Part shown: positions 1 to 9,696 of the stretch, piece by piece
Position numbering within the stretch: the stretch's first letter is position 1
How the letters are laid out: each line of letters opens with the position of its first letter
Source of the DNA: Chara braunii
Taxonomy: Eukaryota; Streptophyta; Charophyceae; Charales; Characeae
Direction: 5' to 3'
DNA: 32,843 bases
NCBI GenBank assembly: GCA_003427395.1
Contig: BFEA01000115.1
Location: 579,153 to 611,995, forward strand
Notes under the pieces: model-generated
The model's database searches: none
Seen by the model: only the letters and a program-made list of their open reading frames with translations
Told to the model about the DNA's origin: nothing
Translations under genes and position numbers: made by a program

Positions 1-108
1 CAACATTACAGGGAAGCAGCATGGGTCCTTTCAAAGGCCAAACCACACAGAGGGGCGGAGGACAGGTACAGACCCTTGTCTTGTATTTTGCTTCTTTTAG
101 AACAATGT

Positions 109-357
109 AGACAAAGAGGGAGTCTCAGAGGTGAGGCTGAACATGACATCAAGAAACGTGCAATTCGGATGCACCCATCATGCAGGGATAACATCACACC
201 ACACAAGACACGAAGTAAGGAAAGCAATAGACAAAGAGGGAGTCTAAGAGGTGCTTTAGAGGCTGAACATGACATCATGAGAAGTGCCTGTTCGGATGCA
301 CCCATTATGTGGAGATAACATCACACCACACAGGACACGAAGTAAGGAAAGCAAAAA
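109..357. repeat. Tandem duplication of ~120-127 bp at the left end of element copy 1
   Basis: Two units run 109-229 and 230-357. Both begin AGACAAAGAGGGAGTCT and both contain GATAACATCACACCACACA (187 and 314). The second unit has a 7-bp insertion near 252. Each unit carries a decayed palindrome starting TTCGGATGCACCC (161 and 291). The second unit runs into the region homologous to the left edge of element copy 2, so this looks like a duplicated element terminus. Bases 1-108 hold nothing I can identify. Confidence 0.8.
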
Positions 358-606
358 AGACATTAACGAAAACACGCTTGGTAAAAGCCGAGAGAAGCAA
401 TTGTATACGGAAGCCAATTCGTAAACAATAGAATGCATCGTGCGAACACACCGCTGACATGAGAAGTCCGCGCTGATTCGTTTCAAACCAATTCGAAAAC
501 ACCTACGAAACTCCCATGAAACACAATACGAGAAAGAATCTGCAGAAGGACGAAATGTTCTGGTACGCCAATGCTTCTACACGACGAAATAACAAACAGC
601 AACACG
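292..606 (-). other. Sequence downstream of the Ulp1 exon in copy 1 (possible last intron, exon or 3' UTR)
   Basis: This stretch is homologous to 22998-23343 of copy 2. On the minus strand both copies have an open frame ending in the shared peptide VWCDV, three residues before the stop. That could be a terminal exon reached from the splice donor at 611-610. The two copies are much more diverged here than in the protease, and I cannot place the acceptor. It may equally be untranslated sequence. Confidence 0.3.
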
Positions 607-615
607 CTCACCTAC
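606..615 (-). promoter_or_regulatory. Candidate 5' splice donor after the Ulp1 exon, copy 1
   Basis: The minus strand reads GGTAG|GTGAGCG here and GGTAG|GTAAGCG at the equivalent place in copy 2 (23342-23351). Both fit the donor consensus AG|GTRAG. The downstream in-frame stop differs (TGA versus TAA) while the donor match is kept. This suggests the protease exon is spliced onward rather than ending at these stops. Inference from two copies only. Confidence 0.5.
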
Positions 616-1286
616 CAACACAACAAATCGCCAAGGCTAGTATAGTTCTGATAGACGCGATGTGTGTATGAGAGAAACCACAAGGTGGATGCAAACCTTT
701 CGCTAAACAGGAAGCGAACATCAACATAAATACCCCACAACTAACCCCGTCCTGCCGCCGAGGGACACCTTTCTTGCAGACCTCGTGTGCGAAGCGGTTG
801 AAAGTGCGACGATCAGCGGTGGCACTCGCCACCATATTCAAATACTCAACGACGCAATCAAAAAGTGTAGAATAGAAGTCATCTTCCGATGACGAACTGG
901 CAAACGAGAGAAGTCAATTGCCAAAAGGCTCCAGTGCGAGCCGCCATTGTGCACGAGTGCCAAGATAAGATCTTGAGATAGGAGGTTGACATCTTTAGCC
1001 GATTTAATCACACTTGCCGGCCCTCGGAGCAACAATGTTGACGCGAAGAAAGAGTTAAAGGTGTAAGTCTTCTTGGCAGTTGTGGATCGGCTGCAGTCGT
1101 CCAGTATCATCGCCATGTAGAAATTGACGATCTCATCGTTAAGCTCCCCGTATTTATCAAGGACAGTGACCATGTCCCTGATCGACACCCGTAAATTGTG
1201 GGACGGCGAACGCGCTGCAACCAAATTGAGCGGCAGTCGACAACGCACAATGTCTTCGAGGAGTTCTTTTCCATCTAGAGGATACC
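608..1286 (-). pseudogene. Ulp1/C48 SUMO-protease-like domain, copy 1, disrupted
   Basis: Ulp1 family cysteine proteases cleave SUMO or SUMO-like modifiers. The exon probably starts at 1286, after the acceptor TTTGTTGAACAG that is identical in copy 2. Visible blocks are GELNDEIVNFYMA, YTFNSFFAS, HWSLLAIDFS (catalytic His) and DGVSCGVFMLMFASC (catalytic Cys). The conserved Gln six residues before the Cys is still there (RRQDGVSC). Compared with copy 2 a 25-nt deletion near 890-905 removes the segment with the catalytic Asp (IYDFF in copy 2) and shifts the frame. The two halves therefore lie in different frames (1248-838 and 841-608). In both copies the protease lies immediately downstream of the giant ORF and was probably its C-terminal exon. 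Domain identity is firm; function of this copy is lost. Confidence 0.85.
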
Positions 1287-1345
1287 CTGTTCAACAAACA
1301 CCCGCAGAACACAGCAAGGACGAAGGACTATGAGAAAATGCCGCC

Positions 1346-1713
1346 CTAGCGACATGGGTCCGACGGACTCCCACTCCCCGGCCCAAAAATTTCACGCATC
1401 ACGTCACCCCTACTTCTTGACCTTCTATATACAGTTGATTTTGAAGTAGCACTGTCCTTGTTTATGTCCTTGCAAGCTTCCTGAAGGATCAGCCTACAGT
1501 CCCTCTCGCTAACACCCGCTGCCTCTAAAACGAGTTTCGCGCGCGGGCTCAACATGGGAACAACCAGCCGTTCGGGAGGCCCCCGATGCTTCGTGTCCCG
1601 AAGAAAGAAACCGGCGACGTTGCTACCTCTAGCGCCTCCGGCAAGCAAGGCAGACAACTTCGCGGACGCAGCCGGCTCCAACGACATGCTATTTTCTCCA
1701 GAAATGTGCCGAC
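1346..1713 (-). CDS. Small exon following the giant ORF, copy 1
   Basis: The exon starts directly after acceptor TTTCTTGTACAG (1714-1715). Joined to the upstream exon it keeps the frame (phase 1, codons Pro-Gly-Arg across the junction), and the same holds in copy 2. The peptide runs RHISGENSMSLEPAASAKL, then a Gly/Ala-rich stretch, then KHRGPPERLVVPML and RSRSRGDVMREIFGP. The frame stops at TAG 1348-1346, a codon also conserved in copy 2. Alternatively a phase-1 donor (AGGG|GTGACG) before the stop would splice into the Ulp1 exon at 1286 and keep its frame. Both copies permit this, so exon and protease may belong to one polypeptide. The fold is not recognised. Confidence 0.55.
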
Positions 1714-1875
1714 CTGTACAAGAAATACCACAACATGCTTGACTATAATAAGCGTCGGTTAAGATAACCGTTGGAAACGGCGGCTTGCAACACAACTTCC
1801 CAACAACAACGAAGCAAAGAGCACCTCACGATCGGTTTGACGAGCGGGTGGCAAGCAGAGAAGTTCACCGCTTAC
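1714..1875 (-). other. Intron of 162 nt in the element gene, copy 1
   Basis: The donor CCTG|GTAAGC lies at 1875 and the acceptor TTTCTTGTACAG ends at 1714. Copy 2 has the same donor hexamer and the same acceptor with an intron of 206 nt. The interior sequence is much more diverged than the flanking exons. Without splicing the ORF ends after a few intronic codons. Phase 1 is kept in both copies. Confidence 0.8.
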
Positions 1876-2428
1876 CAGGCTTAGCTCCCACGTGGCCCGA
1901 GTCCACCGGTGCTAGTCCCATCACGGCTTGCGAGAACCTGCATGTCGACGCCGCGACGACGTGCTCCAAACCAGCCGGGAAACCTGAAAGGTTCCAGATG
2001 TCGGCGTCGAGGACTTCAGACGACAGAACTTCTTCCCGAAGGCTCATATCCTCAACGATCGCCACAAACGATTTCATGCCGCCCTTCTCCGAACTGAAAG
2101 AGTCGAGGTCGACAAGATGAACAGGTTGTGTCTTCTTCGCGGCCGCAGTGTCGTGCTGCAGGCTCAAGGCCCCTTGGATGTCCAACAGGATATCTCCCTC
2201 CCTCAGCTTCTTGTCGCCGTCGGCAGTGGCTTTGTCGTCCTCACTTCCGTAGAACAAACCATCCTTAAAACCCTCCGAAGCCTTCTTCAGAATATCCTCT
2301 CCTATAGCGTCGTCATGAAGGCCCGAGTATAAGGGGTCGTCGGAACCCGATACGACTCCCTCGTCCAGGACCATGGTCTGCATTTCGTCTCCCCGAGAGT
2401 CAACGAACATGTCCACGCCGCTCGGATT

Positions 2429-3084
2429 CGGATCAATCCGATTCCCCGCGAATCCATCCGCTCTGTCCAACGGGGCGACGTGTCCGCACACCACGGACTC
2501 CAAACCACCATCATTGATGGACACGTCCACGCCCCCCAGGTTCGGATTCATCCGAGATGCTGCAGGGCCTGATGGCGCGGACGTTCCGCATGTCACCGCA
2601 AAGTCGCTTTTCAAAGCCAGCGAAGCGCACACCGGAACAGGGCATTCCGCTTCTGGTGCGCGGGACCTGTCACTGGAAGAGGGCGCTAACTCACTCTCCG
2701 GGGCTTCCATGGCGACGTCTAGAACACAGACTTCAGAAGACGGACAATTTTCCTGTATGACCTTTGAAATTTTCACGGACAACATCTCGGTATCCTCACG
2801 CCCATCGGCCGTCGAAGTTGACACGACCACCTGGTTCGGATCAATCCGAAGTTCACCGGCAGGGTGTTGGAAAACCCCACCCGTCCGCTCGAGCTTCGCA
2901 GACCGGTCGGTTGTTTCGACGGACACCACAGCCAGGTTCGGATTAATCCAAACTTCCTCACGAAGGGGGACGGAAAGCGGCTCTTGGTTCTCGTAGTCGG
3001 ACCCGAGGTACGTTGTCGTCTCGCTATCCGCATGACACTGAGTTCCGGACAAGGACGTCGTTATCGTGACTCAGATGGATCCGG
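2429..3084. repeat. Palindrome cluster inside the C-terminal coding region, copy 1
   Basis: Perfect cores TCGGATNNATCCGA lie at 2429-2442, 2542-2555 and 2836-2849. A one-mismatch copy lies at 2938-2951 and a decayed one at 3071-3084. On the minus coding strand the first four give RIDPN, RMNPN, RIDPN and WINPN. All four use the same one of three possible frames. The decayed fifth carries the TGA that ends the 5512-3071 frame. Confidence 0.9.
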
Positions 3085-4014
3085 GACAATCCTCGGGGCG
3101 TTTCTGAGCAGGGCCACAAGCAGCTTTAGCAGCAACTGTCCCGGCAACCGTGGCGCTAACATGTGTCGTGCTGGTGGAGCTAATTATGGATTCCTGCTTG
3201 GCGGGTTGCGAAATCAATCCTGGCGTGAAGTCGTTTCCCATCTCTATCGAGGCGCTGCATGCTACCACCGCCACCTCACTGTCCCCGATACCCTCTCCGT
3301 TGTGATGCTTCTTCTTCTCTCCGCTGCGAGGCTTTTTTTTCTCTCCACTGCCCTTCTTTCCCTCTTTGCCCCCTTCGTGCTCAGAAGACTTTCTTCTCAT
3401 CGACGGACGGTCACTTCCTCCCCCCGATTCATGCAAACGGCCGCCTTGACCATCCCCTTCGTCGTCCTTGCCTCGAGACTTGTGCTTCACAACTGCTGCG
3501 GTCAGCGTAATCCCGGGAAGCTCCCAATTCACTTTGCTCAATGATGGGCTCGACGGAAGGCTGTAGAACGCGGAGGTTATTTCCAACCATTTGTTGGAAG
3601 CTAACAGATCGAACAAGCTCTCCGCGTATGCTTGCAGAGCAGGGTCCTCCCTGTTTCGTTGATTAACATCACTTAAGTTCTCCAATACCGCGTCGTAGGC
3701 TTGAGCCCTGAAAGTGTCAAGGTCCCATCGCTCGTCGTATGCCCACCCCCTAGTATGCTCCCTCACAGCCACTGCCCATTTGCCATCAAGAAGCACTGGC
3801 TGGAAGTGGTCGGGGTGCCATACGATATCATGGCCCCATTCTTCTGCTTTGGAGAAGGTGTGCTTGTCGCCCATGTGGTACGGCACTGAAGGATTCAACA
3901 GATGCGGATGGTCAAGAGGAACTGGTTGGCCTGGTTTTAAACGTTCGGGGTGCGGTGTTAGACGAAGTGCCTCCCCTGGCGAGCTCTTCAGACGGGACAA
4001 CCCACCCCTCTTGA

Positions 4015-4862
4015 NAGGCGCCGTGGAGGACCNGGGTGTGGGACCGCCTGACGTGNGTGTAACGACCGGTGTTCCCNGTTTGCNTACCGAGGGCGACTCA
4101 GAAGGGAATTGCTCNTTGAANATTTTAAATTGGNCATCCAAATCGAAAAGGTCGTCCTCGACGCTCACCTCCTGCTCAGTGTCGATATTGAAGTCGTCGT
4201 CCTCGCCAAATGCCAGCCTATACTTGTCCAAAGTGAAGTCCTCCGGTTTTTGCACACCTTTATTGAAGAATACGTATTCCAACCTCCTCATGAAATCCAT
4301 TACGCTCGCCCGACTCGCCTCGTGGTATCCCTGGAGTACAGCAACGGCGACTTCCTTTCGCCGCAGGAACATCTCTTCCAGTCTCCACCGAGGTGTAGTT
4401 GCGAAAAGGAAGTCGTAGACCTGGCGTCGTTTCTTAGGTGTTAACTTGATGAACATGTCCTTATCAGGATCATATACTGGCTCGACGGTTACCTGGTGGA
4501 AATCGTAATCGTAAGCCCCGGACTCGACTTCGTGGACAACAAATTGCTGGGTGTATTGAAGTTGTGTGCAGTCCCCATCAAGCGCCAAGATGTGCCTGCC
4601 GGTGTGAAGCATATTCCACACCACCTGTGCGTGCGGCTTGCCCAGGAACAGCACGGCATCCGCCACACCACAGAAGAACTGCAGCTGACTACACAANTGA
4701 CTGGGGTTCCTCTCAAGGTCCTTGTACACAGTCCCCCGCTGGGTGAGGTTTTCGAAGTCTGCGAAATTCAAAGACTTGAAAGGCTGCTCCACAACGTCCG
4801 TAGGTGTNGCTCTNTGCTTCNTNCGGAGAGCAGCGNCATCGTCTTCGNCAAGAGNTCCCTCN
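4015..4862. other. Two clusters of isolated single Ns
   Basis: Single Ns occur at 4015, 4033, 4056, 4077, 4084, 4115, 4121, 4134 and again at 4697, 4808, 4814, 4821, 4823, 4836, 4848, 4855 and 4862. They sit in the part of the gene that is alignable to copy 2. The likely cause is ambiguous consensus between near-identical genomic copies, which would imply more copies elsewhere. Confidence 0.75.
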
Positions 4863-6800
4863 TACACAGGGTGAGTCAGCAGCAGCGGATCCTCGCCTTT
4901 GAAAAGGATGTGCATCACATCCGGCTCCTCCCACAGGCTGTTACCGAACTGATGGGTCTTCTTCACCTGCATTTTGCGCACCCATTTCCCCGTGTAGCAA
5001 CGTGTTGCCCCGAGGGCAGACAAAGACGTCATGAATGGGAGGTTCCACAGGCAGGGGACGAACACCACCAACGTCCAGTAGTCCTGAAAGACAAAGCCGA
5101 GCAAATCCCTCAGAGACGCGAAAGCCCCCGCATCCCAGCGCGACCGATCAACGGTTCCGCAAAAGTCGAGCACGCAAGTATGTGCGCGTAACTGATGTGC
5201 AAATTTCCTTAGCGCGTCCTTACGATCCGAGGCATTGAAGGGGTCCACGATGAACGTGGCCAGCGTTGTCACTGCGCTTGTCTTCCTCCACATAATGTTC
5301 ACGCATTCATCAATGCCTTGAGGACCCTTTTTGATCTGCGCGCGATCTCTTGTAATCACCGACAAGACCACCCGTTTCCACTCCGCCGGGAAATGTTGGT
5401 CGTTCACGAGGGCCAAGGTCTTCTTCGTGTTGGCGTCATGGGGACACCCTAGAAACATAGGGCACTTGTTAACGTACGAGCTGTCAGTGAAAAACTTTCT
5501 GCTTCGTTCCAAAGCTTTTCGTCCAGACCTTTGTCTGCATACTCTTCAAACAATTTCTGCTTGGACGTGAAGAATGACGCTTTGACATTCCACTCCTCCT
5601 TAAGCTTGCCCTCGTACTCGAACTCCACGTAGTGCCACAGCCTCAGCATAATCCGGTCGATTTTTATTATGTCGACCATATCCTTCACGCTGAACTTTCC
5701 CTGCTCCGCCAACTTCTTGTTACTCCCTTGAACCCACACGACGTTGAGGCTCAAGACCCCCTTCAACAACCTTCTTTTCTCGCGGTGCGTTAGGTCTGCC
5801 AATTCCTTCCAGCTGTGCACATGAGGCTCCGGAACTTGGACGTAGTAAGTTTTCTCCACTGCACCTTTCTTAGGCTTGCCCTTGCCCTTTCTCAGTGAAG
5901 GGTCGTCCACCTTCACGTACCAGACGTGTTTCTTTTGTCCCTTGCTGTCAGTCACGATCGACAGTCCCGACCTAGCCACCTCTTCATTGGTCGGTGGCTT
6001 TTCAGTCCACCGTTGGCCGTTCGACGCCAGAAGTTTTCCTTCGGACCACTCCTTGTAGAACTTCTCCGCCAATTGGAACACCGACTCGTCAGCCATGGCC
6101 AGCGGCAGATAGTACCGAAGTTTCTCGGCCCATTCCTTTTTCTTTTTACCATCCCCTGACAGTGCCCACAAACTCTCGTATGGCGTCATCTTCATTGCCA
6201 AGCCCATGAACCTAACCCACTCACGCACCGCCTCCTGTTTCTTCGACACATTACCGAGCACGACACGCGGTTTCCCCCTAAGTTTCCAGATTTGGCGAAT
6301 GTTCTGCATCGACAAAATCTGCAACCTTGATGGATTCTTCTTGTCTTTCAGATTGTCCTCGCAGCTGACATGGGCGTAGCCGTCGAACTCCTCGTCAGGG
6401 AAGTAAATTGGTCTGAAAGGCCAAGCGCCCATGTTGAACTTTTTGAACAGTGGATGGTCTTTCAGTTTCATCGCCGCCCTCGCGTTATGCTGACCACACA
6501 CTGGATAATACCTGTACTTCTCCGGGTGCGTGGCGTCGAAGTCTTGAGGCAGCACGCGCACAGCAGGTACCCCATCCTCCGGCGGCGCGACGAGCGGAGC
6601 CAGAACCAAAGTCGGCTTTATATATTTCTTGTTTGTGTTTTCGTAAGATTCGATCATGACCTCCGCGATGGTATCCACGAGAAACTCGTCCAGGGATCGG
6701 TGGTTGTATGCGTCTTCCCACTCGGGAATATGCAAGATTCTCTCGGGGTGGACGCGCAACACGGCGTCCTTCTGCACCTCGTCATCGGTATCGAGGAAGA

Positions 6801-6867
6801 ACGCTTTGTCGAGGTTGAAGTTACGGATGTTCACCTCCACGCTTTGTCGAGGTTGAAGTTACGGATG
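6801..6867. repeat. 38-bp tandem duplication at an internal deletion junction, copy 1
   Basis: The 29 bases at 6801-6829 recur exactly at 6839-6867. On the minus strand this duplicates the codons for IRNFNLDKA, putting a stop after LDKAWR and separating the N-terminal domain from the rest. Copy 2 has about 0.66 kb of charged low-complexity coding sequence at this point (about 29575-30240) that copy 1 lacks. Either a deletion with local template switching or a misassembly explains it. Confidence 0.8.
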
Positions 6868-7598
6868 CCCACTTGCGGATCAGGAGGCGTACCGGCAAGT
6901 CCAGCCCCGCCTCCCGCACCTTCGCGAAAACGTTCTCCTCCCGCGAACCCAATTGCACCACTAATCGATGTCCCAGGGTCCACGTCCATGGCATTGTTAG
7001 GGCCGACTGTACTCGACCAGACCTCGAGGAAGTCTTTCAAGTGCACGGCTTCGTCGTGGCATGGCGCCAAGGGAACGAAGATGGGCAAAGCCATCGCTCT
7101 CTCGCCATATCCCCAGAACATCCTCCCTGAAACCCTGCATCCTTTGGCGAGCCCGTCGACAGACCCGTCACTTCGGTACAACTTCCGCAAGGTGAGACGC
7201 AGAATGTCACCGTTTCCTTCAGCCCAACCGACGATGGACCCTGCGAGACAAATCGTATCGCCGCGACCCACAACGAACAAGACAGACCCGCATTGAGGTT
7301 GCAACGGGTTGGAGGTGTCTTGGCAGACCCAGTCCACATACCAGGCCCTCTTGCTGCAGTCGCACCACAAGTTGTGGGATCCTCGTTGTTCATCCACATT
7401 GTGACCTCGTGGACCGGTTGTGGCGGTTGGTGTTGACGACGTCCTTTGAGGATCTTCCCCCGTCGGAGAGGAGCCGCCACCAGAGTGGGCTTGTCCTTGA
7501 GTAACCATTCCCCGACACACGCGAAGCAAGTGAACACACGTTTACTCAGCAAGCGAGCGTAAACGCGAGCGCGTCCCAACACCAGCCTCGACCAACAG

Positions 7599-7773
7599 CA
7601 AGCACGACGGCCACCATCCACACAGACCAGACAGACCCTGAAACAACGCCATCTGACAACGGGGCAAGGCAAACGTTGCATGTCATCGCCACACCTATCC
7701 CACCAACTCGGGAGTAGCAGATCGCCGATGGACCCACAACAAGCACGACGGCCACCATCCACACAGACCAGAC
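7599..7773. repeat. 34-bp direct repeat, 141 bp apart, upstream of copy 1
   Basis: The sequence starting CAAGCACGACGGCCACCATC occurs at 7599-7632 and again at 7740-7773, with no mismatch seen. It lies between the start of the giant ORF (7508) and the palindrome at 7785-7800. It may be part of the element 5' region or promoter; no TATA box or similar was recognised. Confidence 0.85.
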
Positions 7774-7784
7774 CAGGTGTGCAA

Positions 7785-8684
7785 TTCGGATTCATCCGAA
7801 CTCCACATGGGGATTGTCGACATCAACGGTGCGGTCCAGAATCATCGGAAGTTGACAAGGTTATGTTCGGAGCCATCGTAACTCAAGATTGTCGAATTGG
7901 GGACTGTTGTGTCTGGATGATTAGCATTGTTCGGACTTTACGCTTCATCAGATCGTTGCTTAGCATTGTTCGGACTTTACGCTATTGTGTGTCCGAATTC
8001 GCCTATCTTTCACGTGTCGTGTTCCTGTTCATCCGAAGTTCCCAGGCGGATCCGAGGGAGGAGCGTGACCGCGGAGGTTCGGATTCATCCGAACTCCCAA
8101 GGTTGTTCATGCAACCGCGAGGAGTCTGGATGAACCGAACCGCACGCCTGCTTGTCCGTTCGAACAACGTTTGTGGTTCGGATGAATCTGAACCAGACGT
8201 TCTGATGTTCGACAGAGTCCGGACCCCACGTTGTTGTAACAGTTTTTTTCCGAGCTCCACATCGCAGGAACTTCCCCTTTCACAGGAGAGCACAATCATT
8301 CCTCGAATCGTTAGAGCAAGAAGCTAAGTTCGTTGGTAGAGTTTCGGATTAATCCGTCTTAATCAAGGGATGGTCGACACGTATCGTTTTCGCCAGTTCA
8401 TCCATCCAGGCTTCGGTTGCCAAGAGGCTGTGGTTCCTATTCATCCAAAAATTCGGGTTTCAATACACATTGTTGTGATTTTGAAGGGGGGGCGGAGTTC
8501 GAGACGGAGGAGGCTCGGATGCATCCGAATTTGACCGGGGTGGTTTGTATTCATTCGTAGGTCTCGGCGAACACGTTTGGTTTCCAGTCTTCGACTGATG
8601 CGACTGCACAAGGCGAGTTTTGTGTCGAAGACTCGTGTTGACCGATCCGTCCGCGGACCACCATCATGGTTCGGATTCATCCGA
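7785..8684. repeat. Palindrome cluster right of copy 1
   Basis: Perfect cores lie at 7786-7799, 8079-8092, 8515-8528 and 8671-8684. One-mismatch copies lie at 8178-8191 and 8344-8357. Central dinucleotides vary (TC, GC, GA, TA) while the arms are kept. No gene is supported between 7800 and 9690; minus-strand ORFs in this stretch are fragmentary. Confidence 0.9.
7871..8269. repeat. 399-bp dispersed repeat, unit 1
   Basis: This matches 9697-10096 in direct orientation at high identity (offset 1826-1827). It contains palindromes at 8079 and 8178, and an internal doubled phrase GCTTAGCATTGTTCGGACTT. It ends at a pyrimidine-rich stretch and GCAGGAA, a plausible 3' splice acceptor shared by both units. 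No coding capacity is convincing. Confidence 0.9.
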
Positions 8685-9097
8685 GCTTTGGCCTCCCCGT
8701 TCGGTTGATTGATCATTTGGATGGTTGGTTGATAGATTGGCCGGTTGATTGGAGATCCGAAGTGCATGCGGCCAATGTTCACTTCCCGCCATTCAAGTGG
8801 AATGTACTTGCTGACGACCGGAGATATCATACAAAAAAGTCCACCGCGAAATCCGGACACCAATATGGGAATCGGGAACTTCTTCTCTAACGTTCAGCCT
8901 TCTCACACAGTTTTTGCGTTGACGGCCAGATGACAGTGCAGAGTGAGTCGCGCTGTGGTCGGACATGAGTCCTCTTCAGCCAGCGCGGCCACGTCAACGT
9001 AGCGTTCGACTTGTGTCCGCGCGCAATCCGCCTGACGAGTCGGATGGGGTCGGATTGGGGTCTGCGTCGGCGGAACAAGGGTTCGGAAGGAGGTGTG

Positions 9098-9281
9098 AGG
9101 TTGATTGATTGTGACCTGTGTTGGTGATCGTCTTCCTTTGCTTGATTGATTAAGCCATGACTGGGCGGTCGATTGATTGGTTATTTGTTAGATTGGGCGA
9201 TTGATTGGTTGATTGATTGGATAATATGATTTGTTGCCTGGCTGGTCGGTTCATTGATTGATTGGTTGATTGGTTGATTGG

Positions 9282-9315
<34 letters not shown>

Positions 9316-9394
9316 GATCGTTTGATTGATTGAATGGTTAGTTGATAGACTGGCCGCTCGATCGGATGATCGATCAATCAACCAATCAATGAGC
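9098..9394. repeat. GATT/GGTT tetranucleotide array with a terminal inversion
   Basis: Repeats of GATTGATTGGTTGATT dominate 9160-9345, with a purer run around 9280-9310. At 9368-9394 the complementary phrase ATCAATCAACCAATCAATGA appears, so the right edge can pair back onto the array. Small patches of the same motif occur at 8706-8750 and 10570-10605. The long minus-strand reading frames here (INQSINQS) are repeat artefacts. Confidence 0.9.
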
Positions 9395-9696
9395 CGCTCA
9401 GACGATGGACCGATCAAGTAGTCGATCTATCAACAAGTCAATCAACCCGCCATTCATGCACGTGTCTTCCGAACAACGAGTAATGAGCGAGAGTGGCAGC
9501 TATACATTAAAAGACACTAGAACTCGTATTTTCATAGCACGATCATGAAGACATGAAGTGAATGTGACGACAAAGATGAGATCCATCCGTGAACCGCTGA
9601 TTCGACACGCGTTGACGAGGCGCAAAGCGTGATAAACACACCGATTAGACGAAGGGAAAAGTGTGAGAAAAAAAGACGAAAGGACCTCCGAACCGA

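Larger units (their letters stand above)
1876..7508 (-). pseudogene. Giant ParB-like / amino-methyltransferase-like protein gene, copy 1, broken
   Basis: The start is the ATG at 7508, aligned with 30883 in copy 2. The N-terminal domain (NLWCDCSKRAWYVDW, SDGSVDGLAKGC) is unrecognised. After an internal loss, the frame open from 6840 has YYPVCGQHNARAAM (~6510-6470) and SCEDNLKDKKNP (~6366-6331). This fits the ParB-type pattern of a Gly-x-His-Arg-like box followed by a Glu-Asn-Leu box. A 1-nt deletion near 5503 shifts to the 5512-3071 frame. There VLDFCGTVDRSRWD with DYWTLVVFVPC (~5173-5060) resembles methyltransferase motif IV. Then ERNPS.LCSQL, AVLFLGKPHA and RHILALDGD (~4710-4570) resemble motifs X and I, the order of beta-class amino-MTases. 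The DPPY and FxGxG signatures are not intact, so catalysis is doubtful. A Lys-rich linker (~3250-3480) and RIDPN/RMNPN-type peptides follow. TGA at 3073-3071 interrupts the frame; copy 2 has CGA there. Domain assignments are by pattern only. Confidence 0.6.
292..7800 (-). mobile_element. Composite ParB/methyltransferase-like + Ulp1 element, copy 1 (decayed)
   Basis: This interval is collinear with 22998-31062, on the same strand. At the left edge, homology between the copies begins at a degenerate palindrome followed by ATTATG and ACATCACACCACACA. At the right, homology is visible to about 7605. A perfect palindrome at 7785-7800 is the best candidate right boundary, but that edge is not proven. 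Reading on the minus strand the content is the giant ORF (7508-1876), an intron, a small exon and a Ulp1 protease. Breaks are a ~0.66 kb internal loss at 6830-6867, a 1-nt deletion near 5503, a TGA at 3071-3073 and a 25-nt deletion in the protease. No terminal inverted repeats, target-site duplication or transposase gene was recognised, so the transposition class is unknown. It could instead be an amplified gene family. Confidence 0.6.

Noticed and set aside
2373-2996. 207-codon plus-strand ORF opposite the element gene
   Set aside because: Shadow frame of the minus-strand coding region, reading the palindromes as FGFIR/FGSIR. Copy 2 lacks an equivalent long frame.
6370-7296. 308-codon plus-strand ORF
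   Set aside because: Opposite-strand shadow of the N-terminal and ParB-like coding region; it crosses the deletion junction and has no recognisable domain.
9150-9417. Minus-strand ORFs rich in NQSINQS
   Set aside because: Translation of the tetranucleotide array; no protein evidence.
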